A stretch of DNA of 64,000 nucleotides, taken from Whitmania pigra (taxonomy: Eukaryota > Annelida > Clitellata > Hirudinida > Haemopidae). The position numbers and the translations under genes were made by a program. The stretch covers positions 2,322,001 to 2,386,000 of the forward strand of contig JAJTWR010000398.1 of assembly GCA_021613335.1 (NCBI GenBank). The letters run 5' to 3'. Position 1 is the first letter of the stretch. Each line of letters begins with the position of its first letter. Of this stretch, positions 1 to 22,092 are shown in pieces. The notes under the pieces were generated by a model. That model saw only the letters and a program-made list of their open reading frames with translations, was not told the origin of the DNA and ran no database searches.

Positions 1-2398
1 CTGTTGCTCTGTTATTTCAGGTAGCAAAGGAAACATGGAGGTCCACACCTGGGACCACAGGTATTGAGGTACCTCGTCTGCATTGCTGTACCATTTCTGA
101 TTTGTCAGAACCTTTAGAAATATAAACTGGACAAATGGATAACATATAAATTACATATTACATAACTTTTTGTGATGATGGACTAGTGTTGCTTGACATT
201 ATCAAACTTGATGTAATGATATCATGATGTTCTGAATAATTGAACGTATTCAATCGCCTCCGTTTTGTAAAATAAGAGCTTCTGCTACAGCTTAAGAGCA
301 TCAAGTAATGCAGGCATAAAATCGGTAACTATTAATTATAATTAATTTATAATTTACTTATATTTGTTTATTATTTAACGTAATGTAATTCATTTAAAAT
401 GTAACTACTTTTTTAACAAATTATTGATAATCATTGATTATAATCAATGAATGTGACCTCCCACTTCGACAGACCCTTGTCGTACTGGATGTCAGGGAGT
501 TCACTTGATACATCAATCAGTTTCACACTTCCTAAACAATTGTAAAAATGCAAATGCTTGTAAGAACAAATTTATAAGAAATTCAAGCAATCGGAAACAA
601 TATTTATGATATCCCATCTAGTCTTGGCTAGTTGTTTGATTTACAAAAGTATGTTAACAATAATTAGGTAATTACATATTTGTACTTTAAATACAGTAAT
701 AGCGTCTCTAAGAAAGCTTTTCTACATAAATTCACAGACTAACAAACATTACTAAAACAAAAACATACAGAACAACATTCAATTAATTAATTTAATTAAA
801 GCAAGAATATAATAAAATAATAGCAAACCTTTCTGTTGGTACAAGACTGTCGAGATAACTGCTTCTCCTTCAACGGGATTCATGGAGTTGACGGCGTAAA
901 CCAGCCTGCCTCCGATTCTCAACACTCCGAGTCCAGAGTTGAGCATCTCGCAAAGGTTACTGATAAACAATTAATTTAGTAATTAATTAAAAATTAGTAT
1001 TAACCATAAACGAAATGGTTCGCAATGAAAGGTCTTACAGCTGTGCAATGACAATAATAACAACAATAACAATTATATTAATATTATTACATAAATTAAC
1101 AATAAAAATAATAACAAAAGGTTCAAAATTAGAATTTAAATCTCCACAATAATTTTGAACATTTAATTATTTGGATGCAAAAAAATTAAACAATTAAAAT
1201 GAGAAACAATTCTTGCCCGTGATGACTCAAAGAAGCACTCCATGTCCACCCTCTGACAATTTCAGGATTGCTCCTTATAAGGCCATCATTGCTTGCATAA
1301 TTATAAAATTTGAGATTTAATTGCAGTTAACTTATTATTGCATTATAAGTAAATATTAATTACAATCTACTTTTAAAGTAGATTCAGTTATTATTATTTT
1401 ATTGCTACTCGTGCTCGTTGATAAATTGCTAACGTCAAGGTTACAATCAATAACAAAGTCAAATAGTCAAGTGCTTTTAAAACTGATTCACTAAGTCGTT
1501 ACTTCTGCAAAATATCAAATTTTCCACCAAATTCTACCTGCTCGAAAAGAAGCAAAGAACGCGATCAAACGTCAGGAAACAGTCAGCACCCTTCAAACAA
1601 AAAAAATGAAAAATGAAACAATTCAGTTTGAATTAAATTTAAAAATCAATCAAAATGAGACCGACATCGTACGTCGTGAAACTCATGAGTGGCAGAATTT
1701 TGGTGTCGACGTTGACGACGACCAGTCTCGGAGAGGCGTGCTTGGAAAACAGGTCGGACATGCCGAGACATTTCTTTGGGTCGGATTCGACGACAACAAA
1801 GAGGCCATCTACGAATTGTTTTTTATAATTCTTAATTAATTAATTAATGCAGTGATTACAGGAAGTAATGTAAATTACCAATATTTCTCATTGCAAGGCA
1901 TTATTACTAAACAAGTGTCGGTTAATGATATCATTTAAATGTTAAACAATACTAAGATTTACGAAAATGTGTCTTAACTTATGATAACTAAAAAATCTCC
2001 ATGCGCTAATTGATTGAGCGAAAAATCGAGAATAAATCTCACGTAGTAAATAAAACACTGGTTGCACAAACAAAAAACAATAAACATACAGACAAATATT
2101 AGAAACATTTTTTTATAATTTATTATTAGTTAGTAACTTATTATTACTATCAGGCATTAGGAAGTTAAACAGTCAGCAAATTATCAAATTAACAATTAAT
2201 ATTATTAAAATAGTAATGATTATTAATCTTTGCACAAGCCACAAACCTCCATCGACTTGGTCTTGCAATCGAAGAAGATCTGCAAGCTGGTGGAATTTGT
2301 GGTTTGAGTGACCACTCATGTCTAGAACCTGCATTTAATCATCACACATTATGTAAGCCAATATAATATTTAATAATAATGATAAAATAAAAACAATG

Positions 2399-2448
<50 letters not shown>

Positions 2449-3352
2449 GATGATGATAATAACAATAATAATAATAACAACAACAATAATAATAATAATC
2501 AATTTGTAAGGCACCATGTGCATAGCATCTGAGAGACCTAATTGTTATTTAAGGCAAAAATTAAAAAAAGTTAAATGCCAATAATTCTAAATATTGAGTA
2601 CCTTCTGTGTTTCATCTGCATCCAGTAATGATACTGGTAGCATGTCCAAAACATCTTGTTTTACAATGTTACCCTAAAAAGGTAATAAATTGAATAAAAT
2701 AAAATAAAATAAATGTGACTCTCAATTTTAAACAATGAAAATATCTTAGCTAGAAATCAATTATAGCTAACACATGCTTCCTGTTGATGCAAGAATTTTC
2801 TTAATTCAATGTGACATTCCTCATATGGAATAAAATCTTTAAATTTCCAACTCCATGTGCATTCGTTTGCAAACCTTTTGGAATGAACATTCTTCACTAA
2901 GCATTAGGTTTTGTGAAAAAGCTTGTGTGTTTATTTCTAACCATAAATATGGAGTTGGAGAAATTGTAAAAATATCTTGTATTTTCACAGAGTTCAACAT
3001 AGTTTTAAATGTCTGTTTTATCCTCTTTGCATGTCTAAAATTTTAAATGATTTGGCATTGCAATTAGCATCACACATAGCAAAAATTAGCCCATACTTGG
3101 AATAAGTTGAGATGTAAAAAGTGCTATTCAAAGGCATTTTCATGATATTTACAAACTCCTCCACACAGCCTTCATTGATAATAATTTGGTGCTTAAAGAA
3201 AAATTTAATGATTTAAAAAAAAGACAATAAATAACTAGACATCTGTCTCATTATGCCTATCGGTAATATATATTAACCAGGTAGTAATCTGCTACAAATT
3301 TGTATGAATTAATCAATTCTTCTGATTTCAGATCATTTTGTCTCTTATCCAT
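1..3352 (-). CDS. NSUN2-like tRNA/RNA cytosine-5 methyltransferase homologue, catalytically degenerate (3' end beyond window)
   Basis: Spliced minus-strand gene, colinear with NSUN2 over at least nine exons. The start codon is at 3352-3350 and exon 1 (3278-3352, 25 codons) ends in DYYL. Exon 2 (about 3097-3191) carries HQIIINEGCVEEF. Later pieces include GNIVKQDVLDMLP (near 2610-2674), VLDMSGHSNHKFHQL (near 2250-2332), GLFVVVESDPKKC (near 1660-1825), FDRVLCFFSS (near 1520-1580), NDGLIRSNPEIVRGW (near 1205-1290), VYAVNSMNPVEGEAV (832-960), VKLIDVSSELPDIQ (450-530) and an exon at 1-100 with WTSMFPLLPE. NSUN2 normally uses S-adenosylmethionine to make m5C in tRNA, with two cysteines in motifs IV and VI. 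Here DMCAAPGSK reads DMSGHSNHK, DVPCSGDG reads FFSSSNDG and TCSLNP reads VNSMNP, so both cysteines and the cofactor loop are gone while the reading frame and splice phases stay intact. I infer a non-catalytic paralogue. The C-terminus is outside the window. Confidence 0.85.
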
Positions 3353-3802
3353 ATTCCTTAGCACCCCTTCCCTATTCAAAAATATTTCTAAAATAACGAG
3401 CGCGCCTTTCAAGAAGGTTTGACGATGTTTATGTACTGACTATGCAGTAATTGCACATGCTTGTATTACTTTAACAATAAGTGTGAGAAAACATTTCCAT
3501 TTTGAAAGCATTTACAATGACTTAATTATTAATGGCTTGGTCAGTTAGATATTATATAGTTGACCGCAATGTTGTGGTTATTTTTTTCATAAAACATAAT
3601 CTGGTTAGTAATGTTTTCAAAATTATTTTTAAATATTTTTTAAATAATAAAACGCTCGTTTTAAAATTTTATTAATAATCTAGCTATATTGTTTATGTTT
3701 TGGAACGATAGGTTCTTTGCAAGAGCACGTATTCGTGGGTGTCCTTCAGTAGCTCTTCGCTTTTAAAATTACCGAATTTTTTATATTGTAACGCAAACAA
3801 AA
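3353..3802. promoter_or_regulatory. Divergent intergenic region between the NSUN2-like gene and TOMM22
   Basis: The two start codons face away from each other across 450 bases. No coding segment is visible between them. The stretch is AT-rich and probably carries both promoters and 5' untranslated regions; this is inferred only from gene orientation. Confidence 0.5.
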
Positions 3803-4336
3803 ATGATAAGGGGAAGTTTTGGAGACGTTAAGGAAGAAACAAGAGTCACCACCAGGGTTGAAAACGAAGAAGAGGTAAACATCGGACTACAATTGTCCAA
3901 GAAATCTACAGCGGTATTGATAATTGATAATTTTGTTTTAAAAGGAGGATGAAAGTGTCACTGAAAGACTTGTTGGTCTGACAGAGATGTTTCCTGAGCC
4001 CATAGCTAACGCCATATGTTGCGTTGGATCTTATGGCATTGAGGGAACCAGGCGTCTGCTTAGCTTTACAAGACAAGCAGTATGGATTGCTGTGACTACA
4101 TTTACCATCCTTGCCCTACCTGTTATGTTTGACAATGAAAAATCTCAAGTCGAACAGAGCCAGATTCAGCAGCAACGACAGGTGAGTGCTCCTTTTAGTT
4201 AGAATTTACTGGTTGGGTTTTGAAGCTAATTAAATATTCTCATCGAAATGCTTTGATATTTCAGCTACTCCTTGGTCCACATGCAATGGGCTCTGCTCAG
4301 GCTGCAAATCCATTGGCACATAAAAGTGTTGTTTGA
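3803..4336 (+). CDS. TOMM22: TOM22, mitochondrial import receptor subunit
   Basis: TOM22 is a tail-type receptor and organising subunit of the outer-membrane TOM translocase; its acidic cytosolic N-terminus binds presequences. Three exons (3803-3874, 3945-4181, 4265-4336) splice in phase 0 into 126 codons plus stop. The N-terminus is acidic (VENEEE, EDESVTERL). The family signature LTEMFPEPI follows, then a single membrane segment, SFTRQAVWIAVTTFTILALP, continuing into VMFDNEKSQVEQ and a glutamine-rich stretch ending LLLGPHAMG, as in animal TOM22 (VMFETE..QMEQ..RQILLGP). At 126 residues it is slightly shorter than the human protein (142), mostly in the acidic N-terminus. Donors and acceptors are canonical. 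Start chosen as the first ATG that keeps the acidic domain in frame. Confidence 0.93.
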
Positions 4337-5493
4337 ATTACTGTTTCAACTCTTAGGACATTATTCAGTTTTGTCATTCTTACAAATTTTGTCATCCTGG
4401 TTCAAATACATTTGAAGATGATGCTTCGCATGAAATAATCTTTTGATAACATACAGAATTTCCATTATTTTGATCGCATCATGTCTTGAATAACTCAACA
4501 TAGACTAGTTAGCTCAGCTCGTTGAATCTTTTAGCCACGAAGCAGTTTTTATTCAGGATTGTTTAAGTCATTTGGATGACCTAGCTGGAGCTGTGGTTGC
4601 CATATCTCATTAAGAGATCATCCCTATTTAAATTGACAGGGTTATAACTTGACATGCCATCACATCGTTGAGAATGACTACATGCTACTATCACATTTCC
4701 CCCAAAATAGTAAAGACACGATGGGGCACGTTTTCAAGTGCGATAATCCGATGGGTTGTTTGTTAATTTGCTGTGTACATTAAGTTAGGATGTTTCGTTG
4801 GGCAAAGGACAAGTGTCTTTTATGTATTTATTGATAAGAGTGATGTTGTAGTGGAACACAACCGGTCTCATTTCTGGCAATAAAACTTGAGTGCTCCTTG
4901 TCCGTAGTGGGTTGGCAAGACAGACGTCATATTTCTGCATTCTTACGAATTCTTCATACTATTCTCGTCTTGTAGGATAGACTTAACAAGGTTTTCAAAT
5001 GTTTCCCAAAACTGAAAACTTGAAAATAAAGCAAATAATGATCAATTTGTAAGATGCCACGTGCTTAGCATTGGAGGCTCCTAAATGTTAAAGTTAAAAT
5101 TTAAAAAAAGTTAAGATTTAGGTGCTTAAATGATCTTTGAATGGTTTATTTATGTTTGCAATAGTCTTAATCTAACACTGGCTGAGAATTATTTACTTAA
5201 TTTATTTTTAGGGTAAGGCTTATGTTACAAGCACATCGAAAGTTTGAGATTTATTTTCATGGAAGCAAATCGAGTTCTGTCAAGCGAATTTGCACTGCAA
5301 AAGCAAAACGATACGAACTTTCGAGAATGATCAGACACCTTTCACTTTTTATTTAGGCTTTTTTAAAACATTGAGCAAACAGATCATACATGAAAAATAA
5401 ATATCTAAAACTTATAAAACATTTCAAAACAAGAGTTGAGCTGGCTTGAAAACATGTCCGGGTTTTGTGTTCATCGTTCGTTCGTTCATTCCT
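4337..5493. other. Intergenic, 3' flanks of TOMM22 and of the SMURF-type gene
   Basis: No supported coding segment. AATAAA motifs near 4880 and near 5025 could serve TOMM22 polyadenylation. The last part contains the 3' untranslated region of the convergent SMURF-type gene. Confidence 0.5.
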
Positions 5494-13956
<8,463 letters not shown>

Positions 13957-14780
13957 CTCAAAGTCTTCGCTATTCAGTTTATCAGCGGAATAGACTCCAA
14001 AAAATAAGCAAGACTGCTGCACGAACTAACGACACTCTTTAATCATAACAAAAAATAAAGAGTACAAAATAAAAGCACTCAAAGAACTTTAAAGCCTGTC
14101 CACGGGCTCAAAGATATACAACCTACTGTAGCAGTAAACAAAATGCGTAGAGATGGTCGCATTGAAAAAATTTTTAATTTGCATTTTGTTAAAGCATATA
14201 TTTATTAATCTCATGAAAATGATTTTGACTAACTAGAAAATGATTTCAAAATTGCCAATCAGGCTTCTCCACAAAGTGGCTAAGTCTTAACGGATGAAAA
14301 TTAAGAAACTTTCATGAAATGATTTATAATATTTTTATTAGTTTATTTTAAATACAAAATTTGTTTTCGATAACTGTGCAATCTTGATGATAGTGAAATA
14401 GTCGCCATTCCTTAAAATATTACAATATATTAAAAATCTAATATCACCATCGAGGAGGTAATAGAGGCGTTTTTATATTTTTTAATTAATAACCCATAAT
14501 TAATACTATCTGATCAGGGAAATCAAATTTAGGAAATAGCAAAAACTGATAGGTAAAATACTCATACATGTAAATCCATTTGGGTTGGCTCTCTCAACAC
14601 ATGGCGCCAATGCTAAACGGTGATCATTAAAACAGCTTTAATAACGTTAATTCAACCATGACATTGTGACATCAGATGAGTCAAGTAGAGACTACTACAC
14701 AAACCATACAATTTCCTTTATTAAAGACACAAGTAATACAATACATTAAATCATAACATTAACATAATTGGTAATGAATG
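13957..14780. other. Intergenic, between PDCL3 3' end and SMURF start
   Basis: Both flanking genes are on the minus strand. No coding segment seen. The region should hold the SMURF promoter and 5' untranslated region and the PDCL3 polyadenylation site. Confidence 0.45.
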
Positions 14781-16279
14781 TCAATCATCATCATCGCTGT
14801 CATCGTTGACATAATTTGAGGTCTTAAGAGTTGATGAGAGAACATCATTGACAGCTTTCCTGGGGTTTTCTTCGAGGTCCGTTTTGACCGCTCCTACCTC
14901 CGCCAACATCCACTCGAGCTCTGACATAAAAATCAAATTCATTCAATAAAATAAAATATAATAAAAAATTAATTTATTAGCTAAGTAATTTGCTGATATC
15001 GTGCAAAGATAATCTCTAGTATACATTACTTAAATGCTTAACACAAATAAAATGCATGCTTCTAACGAATTATGACTTCATTAATATTTACTCCAATTCT
15101 AATCTAAATATGCATATTTATGAAAGCAAAAGAAGCATATAAATTTTACCATCTTTCTTCAAATTCATGCCTCCAAAGACAAGTGGTCCGACAAACTGTT
15201 TCTTCATTTCGCCATTTTGATACACGAAAACGGTCGGCAGGTTCTTGTCCGGGTAGTTGGGGATGCATACGGACGAGATGCTCTTGAGAAACTTTGTGCA
15301 GGGGAACTTTCGGGCAAGTTCATAAAAGTACTGCTCCACGAGCTTGCACAGTGGAATGCTATTAGGGAGAATAAAGATGTCATCAATCGGATTTCTAGAG
15401 GTTTGTGATCTTAAAGCCAAACTTATCACAATAATTGTCAGTCATTATGAATGGGTTAATTATGTAATTAATAAGTCAATAAATTCGTGAGCAATTAATT
15501 AATTAAATGATTACCCATTCTTGTATACCAGCAAGACCACCCAAATGTTCTCCCCGGCCTTGTTAACCTCCTGAACATATTCATCTTTGGAGATTTCCCT
15601 CACATCTCCGTAACAAGCATTGCGTTGATTGGCTTTAATTTCATCCAGTCTCTGTCGTCTGCAAATATTCATCCACGTAATTAGGGCTCAAGCATCACAA
15701 ATACAAATACCTGAAAGGTTATTAAAGAATTTTATGAGTTTTGGAACCCTCAGTTTAATATAATGTGTCTTAACTGCTGACTACAACCTGTTTTAATTGA
15801 TAAAAATGTCTGGCAGTATTATTATTATTATTACTATTACCTGTATTGTTCAAAAATTCGTTCATCGTCTTCATCAATATCATCCTCGAAGTCATTTAAT
15901 TCGTCCAAAGTCATATCACCATAACCTTTGCCTGGGCAATATCAATTAGCAGCAAGAGTTTAAAAATGGGCACATCAAAATATTACATAATTCCTTGTTA
16001 CCAACCTTGAGTCTTTTGTTGAATCGTGTTTTCAACCATGCTAACAATATCTTCTTCTGTGATCTCGGGAGCATCTTTTTGTGGAATTATTCCTTTGGCG
16101 CGCAGGACATCATTCCACTCTGTGTCTTGGTTGGGATCCTTTTACATTGCGAGAGTTATTAACATTATTTACAGAATAGCCTTATTCATCTCTAAACCGA
16201 GAAAAAATCAAATTAACTAAAAAAAACATTATTCTAAATGTCCGACATGAAATTTAAAAATATATAACTTTACCTGCAT
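14781..16279 (-). CDS. PDCL3: Phosducin-like protein 3 (viral IAP-associated factor)
   Basis: PDCL3 is a thioredoxin-fold cochaperone of the CCT/TRiC chaperonin and has been linked to caspase and VEGFR2 regulation. Six minus-strand exons are seen: a first exon coding only Met-Gln (16272-16279); [19 protein letters not shown] (about 16003-16140); [19 protein letters not shown] (about 15841-15930); [20 protein letters not shown] (about 15515-15660); the thioredoxin-fold core [37 protein letters not shown] and [12 protein letters not shown] (about 15150-15365); and a C-terminus with [15 protein letters not shown] ending in an acidic DDSDDDD tail (14781-about 14925). Every block aligns with human PDCL3 in order. 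No active-site CXXC is expected in this family. PDCL2 is the alternative, but the C-terminus and length favour PDCL3. Confidence 0.93.
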
Positions 16280-16656
16280 TTTGTCAACCTAAAATTAGCA
16301 AATTCACTGAAAACTGAGTAAGTCACGCCGACCGGCAATTCACTAGTAAAAGTTTGTGGGCTGGTTCCGTTTGCAGTTGCTGTATCAATTTGCTGTAATA
16401 AGCATCGAAGCAGCCATCTGAGGAATGTACATATTTAAATAAAATTTCCATGCTGTTATTTAGTAACTCCAGTATAATTATTTGCACAAAAATAAAAATA
16501 AATAAATAAATGATTGTAGCAACATTTTTAAATAACAAAAAATAGCAATATAACATCATTTCTGAATGATTTAAAAGTAAAATCTTCGCAATAGAGAGGG
16601 AGGGAATATTGACACATGTAAACAACGGCCCTTAAAGTGCTTGTAAAAATTTAGCA
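16280..16656. promoter_or_regulatory. Divergent promoter region between PDCL3 and NKIRAS
   Basis: The start codons lie 377 bases apart on opposite strands with no coding sequence between, so both promoters must sit here. Inferred from layout; I see no recognisable TATA or factor site that I would defend. Confidence 0.5.
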
Positions 16657-17681
16657 ATGGGAAAAACATGGAAAGTAGTTATTTGTGGACAAGCGGGTGT
16701 CGGGAAAACTGCAATATTGGAACAGCTTGTAAATGCCGACCATGTTATTGGAAGTGTTAGTTTTTAACAAATTTGCTCGAGTTATTTCTAAGATTTCCTG
16801 TGAAATAACAACTTAACCTTATACTTTGTGGCCAGTCTATGTTTTCTACTATAGAAGATATATATACGGTTCTGGTAGATACTGATAAAAATCAGAAGGA
16901 GAAACTGCACATTTATGATACAGCTGGTCTGGTGAGAAATAATGTTCAGAATTGTTGGGTTCATAAGCTAACTTAAAATCAATATTTTGCAGGACTTATC
17001 AAGGGCTGAGCTACCAAAGCACTATTTGAGCTTTGCAGATGTATTATGCAACATTATTAACATTATGTCTTCTTGATATTTATCTGTAATAGCACTTGTT
17101 TCTTTTGAAGGGCTACATGTTAGTTTATGATACCACCAGTGAAAGTTCTTTCAACTGTGTAGATCTCTTGAAGAAATTCATTGAAAAGAATAAAGAAAAG
17201 AAGGAGGTTGTCAAGAACTTCGAGGCAAAGTAAAGTTTAGGTGATCCTGATTAATTTATAGTTGTTGTAGGCTGTGCTTGTTGCCATCGGAAACAAATGT
17301 GACTTGAAAGAGCTCAGACAGGTGGATCTTGCAACATCTAACAAATGGTCTCAGACAGAAAAAAGTATTGCAAATATCATATTTGATATTTAAATTTGGT
17401 TTTTATATGAGGGCAATCAAAATTTAAAAAAAAAATGATTTTTTTCCAATTTTTCAGTTCGTCTCTTTGAGGCTTCTGTTGGAAGTAGGCAGACAATAAT
17501 TGAACCACTTGTGTGGTTAACTAGCAAGATGTCACAACCCCCGAGTAATTTATTCATTAATTTACCATTAGCTTTTGTTAAGATTTTTAATGTAAGCCTA
17601 AATACAATTTTATATGTTACAACAGGTAAGCGCTTCCCACCATTTGGGGAAGGAAAGAAGAAAAATGAGCAATCTTTGTGA
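16657..17681 (+). CDS. NKIRAS: NF-kappa-B inhibitor-interacting Ras-like protein (kappaB-Ras)
   Basis: kappaB-Ras proteins are small GTPase-like regulators that bind IkappaB-beta and Ral pathway proteins. Seven exons (16657-16755, 16836-16931, 16993-17040, 17111-17206, 17271-17364, 17458-17544, 17626-17681) splice in frame to 191 codons plus stop, against 191-192 in vertebrates. It begins [11 protein letters not shown]; the P-loop is GQAGVGKTA, and the next blocks are [22 protein letters not shown] and GNKCDL. The position equivalent to Ras Gln61 is leucine (DTAGL), a hallmark of kappaB-Ras, and there is no C-terminal CaaX box: the protein ends GKKKNEQSL. An AATAAA at 17731 lies about 50 bases after the stop. 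The two vertebrate paralogues NKIRAS1 and 2 cannot be told apart here. Confidence 0.94.
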
Positions 17682-18315
17682 ACTTTTATGAATTTTGTTA
17701 TTTTATGAGTCAGAAGTTGTGAAAGTTTGTAATAAAAACCTGTTGTCAATCCTTTAAGGCACTGTTTATGCATTGCGAGAGTTACGGTCACTAAGAAATG
17801 GAGATGAGTTCATTTTGGAGGTAGTGCCTAAGTGGTTGCTAAAATGTGGTACGCTGTTTCATTGTCTTGCACTCCTCACGTGCTGGAGATACCGTTTGGG
17901 AATATTATGCCATCACACTTTTCAAAAGGACAAATTTTATTTTTAGACCATTAAACAAAACAAAGATTGTCAGCTAGGTAAAGTTTATGCCTGAATTGAC
18001 ATCCCTGACTAAACTGAAAACACTCCACTAATGTTTGACGAACGTCTCAGTACACTGAAGCGATTACACAATAACCTTAACTGTCTAGAACTTTGCCCTG
18101 TTGAAATGTCTTAATGTTTTAATGAAATAACAAATATAGCGGGTAACAAGTTTGTTTAAAATTTTTATTAAATTTATAATTTAAATCGAACAATTTTACA
18201 ATTCCAAATGGATTTCTTTTAAATCGGTATATTTATTGTTCATTTTTAGTTTGTTCATGTTGATAACCTATTGTTTACATTGGAATATCGTTATCGGTGC
18301 AAAAACTTTTTAAAT
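17682..18315. other. Intergenic, NKIRAS 3' flank and CXXC1 promoter region
   Basis: Contains the likely NKIRAS polyadenylation signal near 17731. No further coding segment seen. Confidence 0.5.
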
Positions 18316-21300
18316 ATGTCGATTTTCGACGATAACTATGACAGTAAAGATTCACCAATTTATTGCATATGCAGAAGTTCTGATTGCAATCGTTTTATGA
18401 TGTGAGTACAACGACTACTCAAAATGATTTGATTTTCGTTGAATCGATTTAATTAAACGATTCACTAAATTAATCTGTTGAAATTTGGTATAGAACTCAC
18501 ATTATGCATTACACAATGTACCTGCGCATTATTAGTAGAAAGTCTAATTAAAAGGAAAACATAGACAAACTGATTAAATCAAGCAATTGACTAACTAAAC
18601 AAACTTTTAAATTTTATTTAATTTCAATTCTATTTAAACTGAATTTTAAAGAAATTCATTTATGTACATTTTAATAAAAATCATTTAGTTGCTATTTTTA
18701 GATATTGGTTCTGTGGTATTTATGCTAGAGCTGTTAATAAAATTGTGCATAAATATGCCAGGATTTTTGTAACATTAGAAATTATCCATGAACAGCAAGT
18801 GTCATTACATGAATTTATTATGACTGAATTATGTCTTCTCAGTATATCTTAATAAGACACCGGATTAAACATGATATAATATCATAATAACCATTCTTTT
18901 TAAGTTATTTAATATTATTTTTCTTTAAAACTTTCAGAGGATGTGAGGAATGCAATGAATGGTACCATGGGGACTGCATTAAACTCACAGCTGAAGAAGC
19001 CAAAAAGATTGAACATTGGTTCTGTCGCTTTTGCCTTGGTATGTGTCTTTGATCTAATATTCTACTTAACAAACATTCTTATTTATATAAAATACAAACA
19101 ACTAAGTAATCAAATACAACAAATCTTGTTTTAAATGTGCATAATTTAAAGGAGATATTAATATTAATAAGTTATAAGCTTTTATTTTGTTTCTTTAGAG
19201 AGCAACCCAACGCTCAGAATAATTTACATTTCTGAACCTGTGCCCGTTCCAAAGCCGAAGCCCATTTATGCTGACGACGACGACGACGATGACAATGACG
19301 ATGATGACTGGACCTACAACAAGAACTACAAGGACAAGGACAGGGATGCTTATCACAAGTACCACAAGCAGGTCCAAGATCAGAAGTTCAAGATGAAAAA
19401 AGTCGGTCTAACAATATTGTTAACACCATTTCTTAATGACACATTGTATTCTATGTGAAATATATTTCAGCTAGATGAATCTATTTAGATGCTATCTGAT
19501 TTGATATTTAAATAAGTTAAAATGTAATTTCCAAATTGTTAATGATCTTAATTTGTTTTGAAAATTGTTTCTCAAGGATAGAAAGAAATCAAACAGAATG
19601 TGTGGAAGCTGTAAAGCCTGTCTGAGAACGGATGATTGTGCCAAATGTGATTTCTGCAAGGTTCGTACTTTGTACCACTACAACAATTGGGTTCCAGTTA
19701 GTGTTACGATTAGTCATTTGTATTTAATTAATAGGTTAATATTTGTACGTATTACGTTCATATTTATTCCCAAAGAGGATGACAACTGACTTAAGATGAT
19801 TTTTAAAGCATTTCTTAATTTAAAAAAAAATTTATATCACTTATAAACTGCTGTCAATTTGATACTAATCACTACTCAGATGTATGTATGTAGAAATATC
19901 CATTTTAAGCTTATAAACTTGAATTCATTTTAGGATATGAAAAAGTTTGGTGGTCCCAACAAACTGAGACAGAAGTGCAGATTGAGGCAGTGTTTGAATT
20001 ATGTGGGTTTAATTTTTAATTATGCGGGTTTAATTTTTAATTTTGCGGGTTTAATTTTTAATTTTGTTGTTGTTGGAGTTATTATGTGAGATAAGTGCCA
20101 TTTTAAGATAAATGCTGTCTGTCCTGGCTCCAGTAATCGAATTGATATTTTAGGAACGGCAGTAGGACTGTTATATTTTTATTCAAGTTAATTTACATTT
20201 AGTAATAATTTAAAAAAATAACAAGGCAATCAATTTCATTGTGGTTATCGTTAATGAATTTCTTCTAATATAATTATTTATAATTATTTCTTCTGCATCC
20301 TAAAATACGTGACATGTATTTACATAACAAGCCATAAATTTATGTGGTAGTTATTTCTTCAGTATCATAAAATACAGTCTTTATTTTCAAAACATGTCAA
20401 GCAACGAATGTATTTTGTTTTACAAGGGCATCTCCACTGTAACATCAGCAGCAGAAGATACACACAAGAAAAAGTAATTATTAATAATAATTATTATTAT
20501 TATTAACTCAATAATTATTTCATTCTATGTTCAGACTTTTATTTTTTTATTATATATGCAAAAAAATTATTTTTTATTATTTAAACTTATTTTTTTAATA
20601 TTTTTAATTAGTTTATTTGTTATTTTAGTTTTTTTTTGATTAAATTTTTTAAATTTTAGGAAAGATTTTTTTCAAAGGAGTTTGGAGAGCGTGAAGAAGG
20701 TTTGAAAGTTTTATTTTGAACAAATTACTATTATTATTATTATTTCCATTTTGTAGATACTTAAAAATAATTTAAGCTAACAATTTTGTATATTTTGGTT
20801 ATTAATGTTGTTCATAATCATTTTAAAATGGCATCAATGTTTCCACTAGGCATCGTCACCGGTGAACTTTGAGAATCAAAAGCTGAAGACAATAGACACA
20901 AACGTCGGTCACCAGTACCAGAGAAAACACTCCAAGTACAACAACTTTGAAGACGACGATGACGTGAATGACGACTACGTTGTCGCTCAGAAGAGCCACG
21001 CAAAGTCGCATCGTGTCAGTCACGTCACGGATTCCGACGGTCCCAGGCAGTGTCACGGTCCTGGTTGTGTGTCGGCTGCCAGGTCTGGTTCCAAGTATTG
21101 CTCCAATGATTGTGGCATGAAGCTTGCTACCAAGTCAGTTGTTGCTTTTCCTTTTTTTTTTATAATTTTTTTCATATTTTTCTAAATCTTTCTCGATATC
21201 TTATCCTTCATTGGTCAAGTATGAACTTCCAATATGCTGAAAGATGTTGTTATTTTTTTTAATTTTATACTTAAATTTATATTTTTATAAAATGTTGTTT

Positions 21301-22008
21301 TCATACTTTCATCAGATCACACACATCATTTATTCATAAAAAATAATTTCATCATTTCTCTCGCAAAAAAATCAAAAGTTGAGCTCATTCAAATGATTAA
21401 TTTTCAGTCGCATATTTGAAATCCTACCGAGACGAGTGATGGAATGGCAGGCAAACAACTCCGTTGCAGAAATCCTCAACGACAAAGAGTTGGACTCAAT
21501 TCGTCAGAAACAACTGGTGGCAAAGGAGGTTCTCATGGAACTGGATACGAAGAAGAAACAGCTGGAGATGATCATTTCCAGGGCTAAAAGAGTTTCTGTT
21601 CTTTCGGATGATGAGGTCAACTTTTTCGTTTTGTTTGAATTTTTGATTTCTTGATTTGATTTTTACTGATTGCTGCTGATGCTACTGATCATTCATTCAT
21701 CCAATTGGTTGATGTTTGTAAGTTTTACTTGACAATAATAATACCTTAGATATTTGTTTGTGGCTAATTTTGTAATACTTGTTATTAATTTGATTGTTAT
21801 TATTATTAATAAATTATCTTTCTATTTTTTTAAGTTTTTGATGTAAAAGTTAATTTTCAAATTTCAGAATGACGACCAAGATGACCTCGATCTGAGCATC
21901 TTTTGCACTACGTGCGGACACGAACTGGCACAAAAAGTTGCCTTAAAGCACATGGAGAAATGTTTTAACAAGGTTGATGATATCTCGATGCAGGATTATT
22001 TATTATTA

Positions 22009-22092
<84 letters not shown>

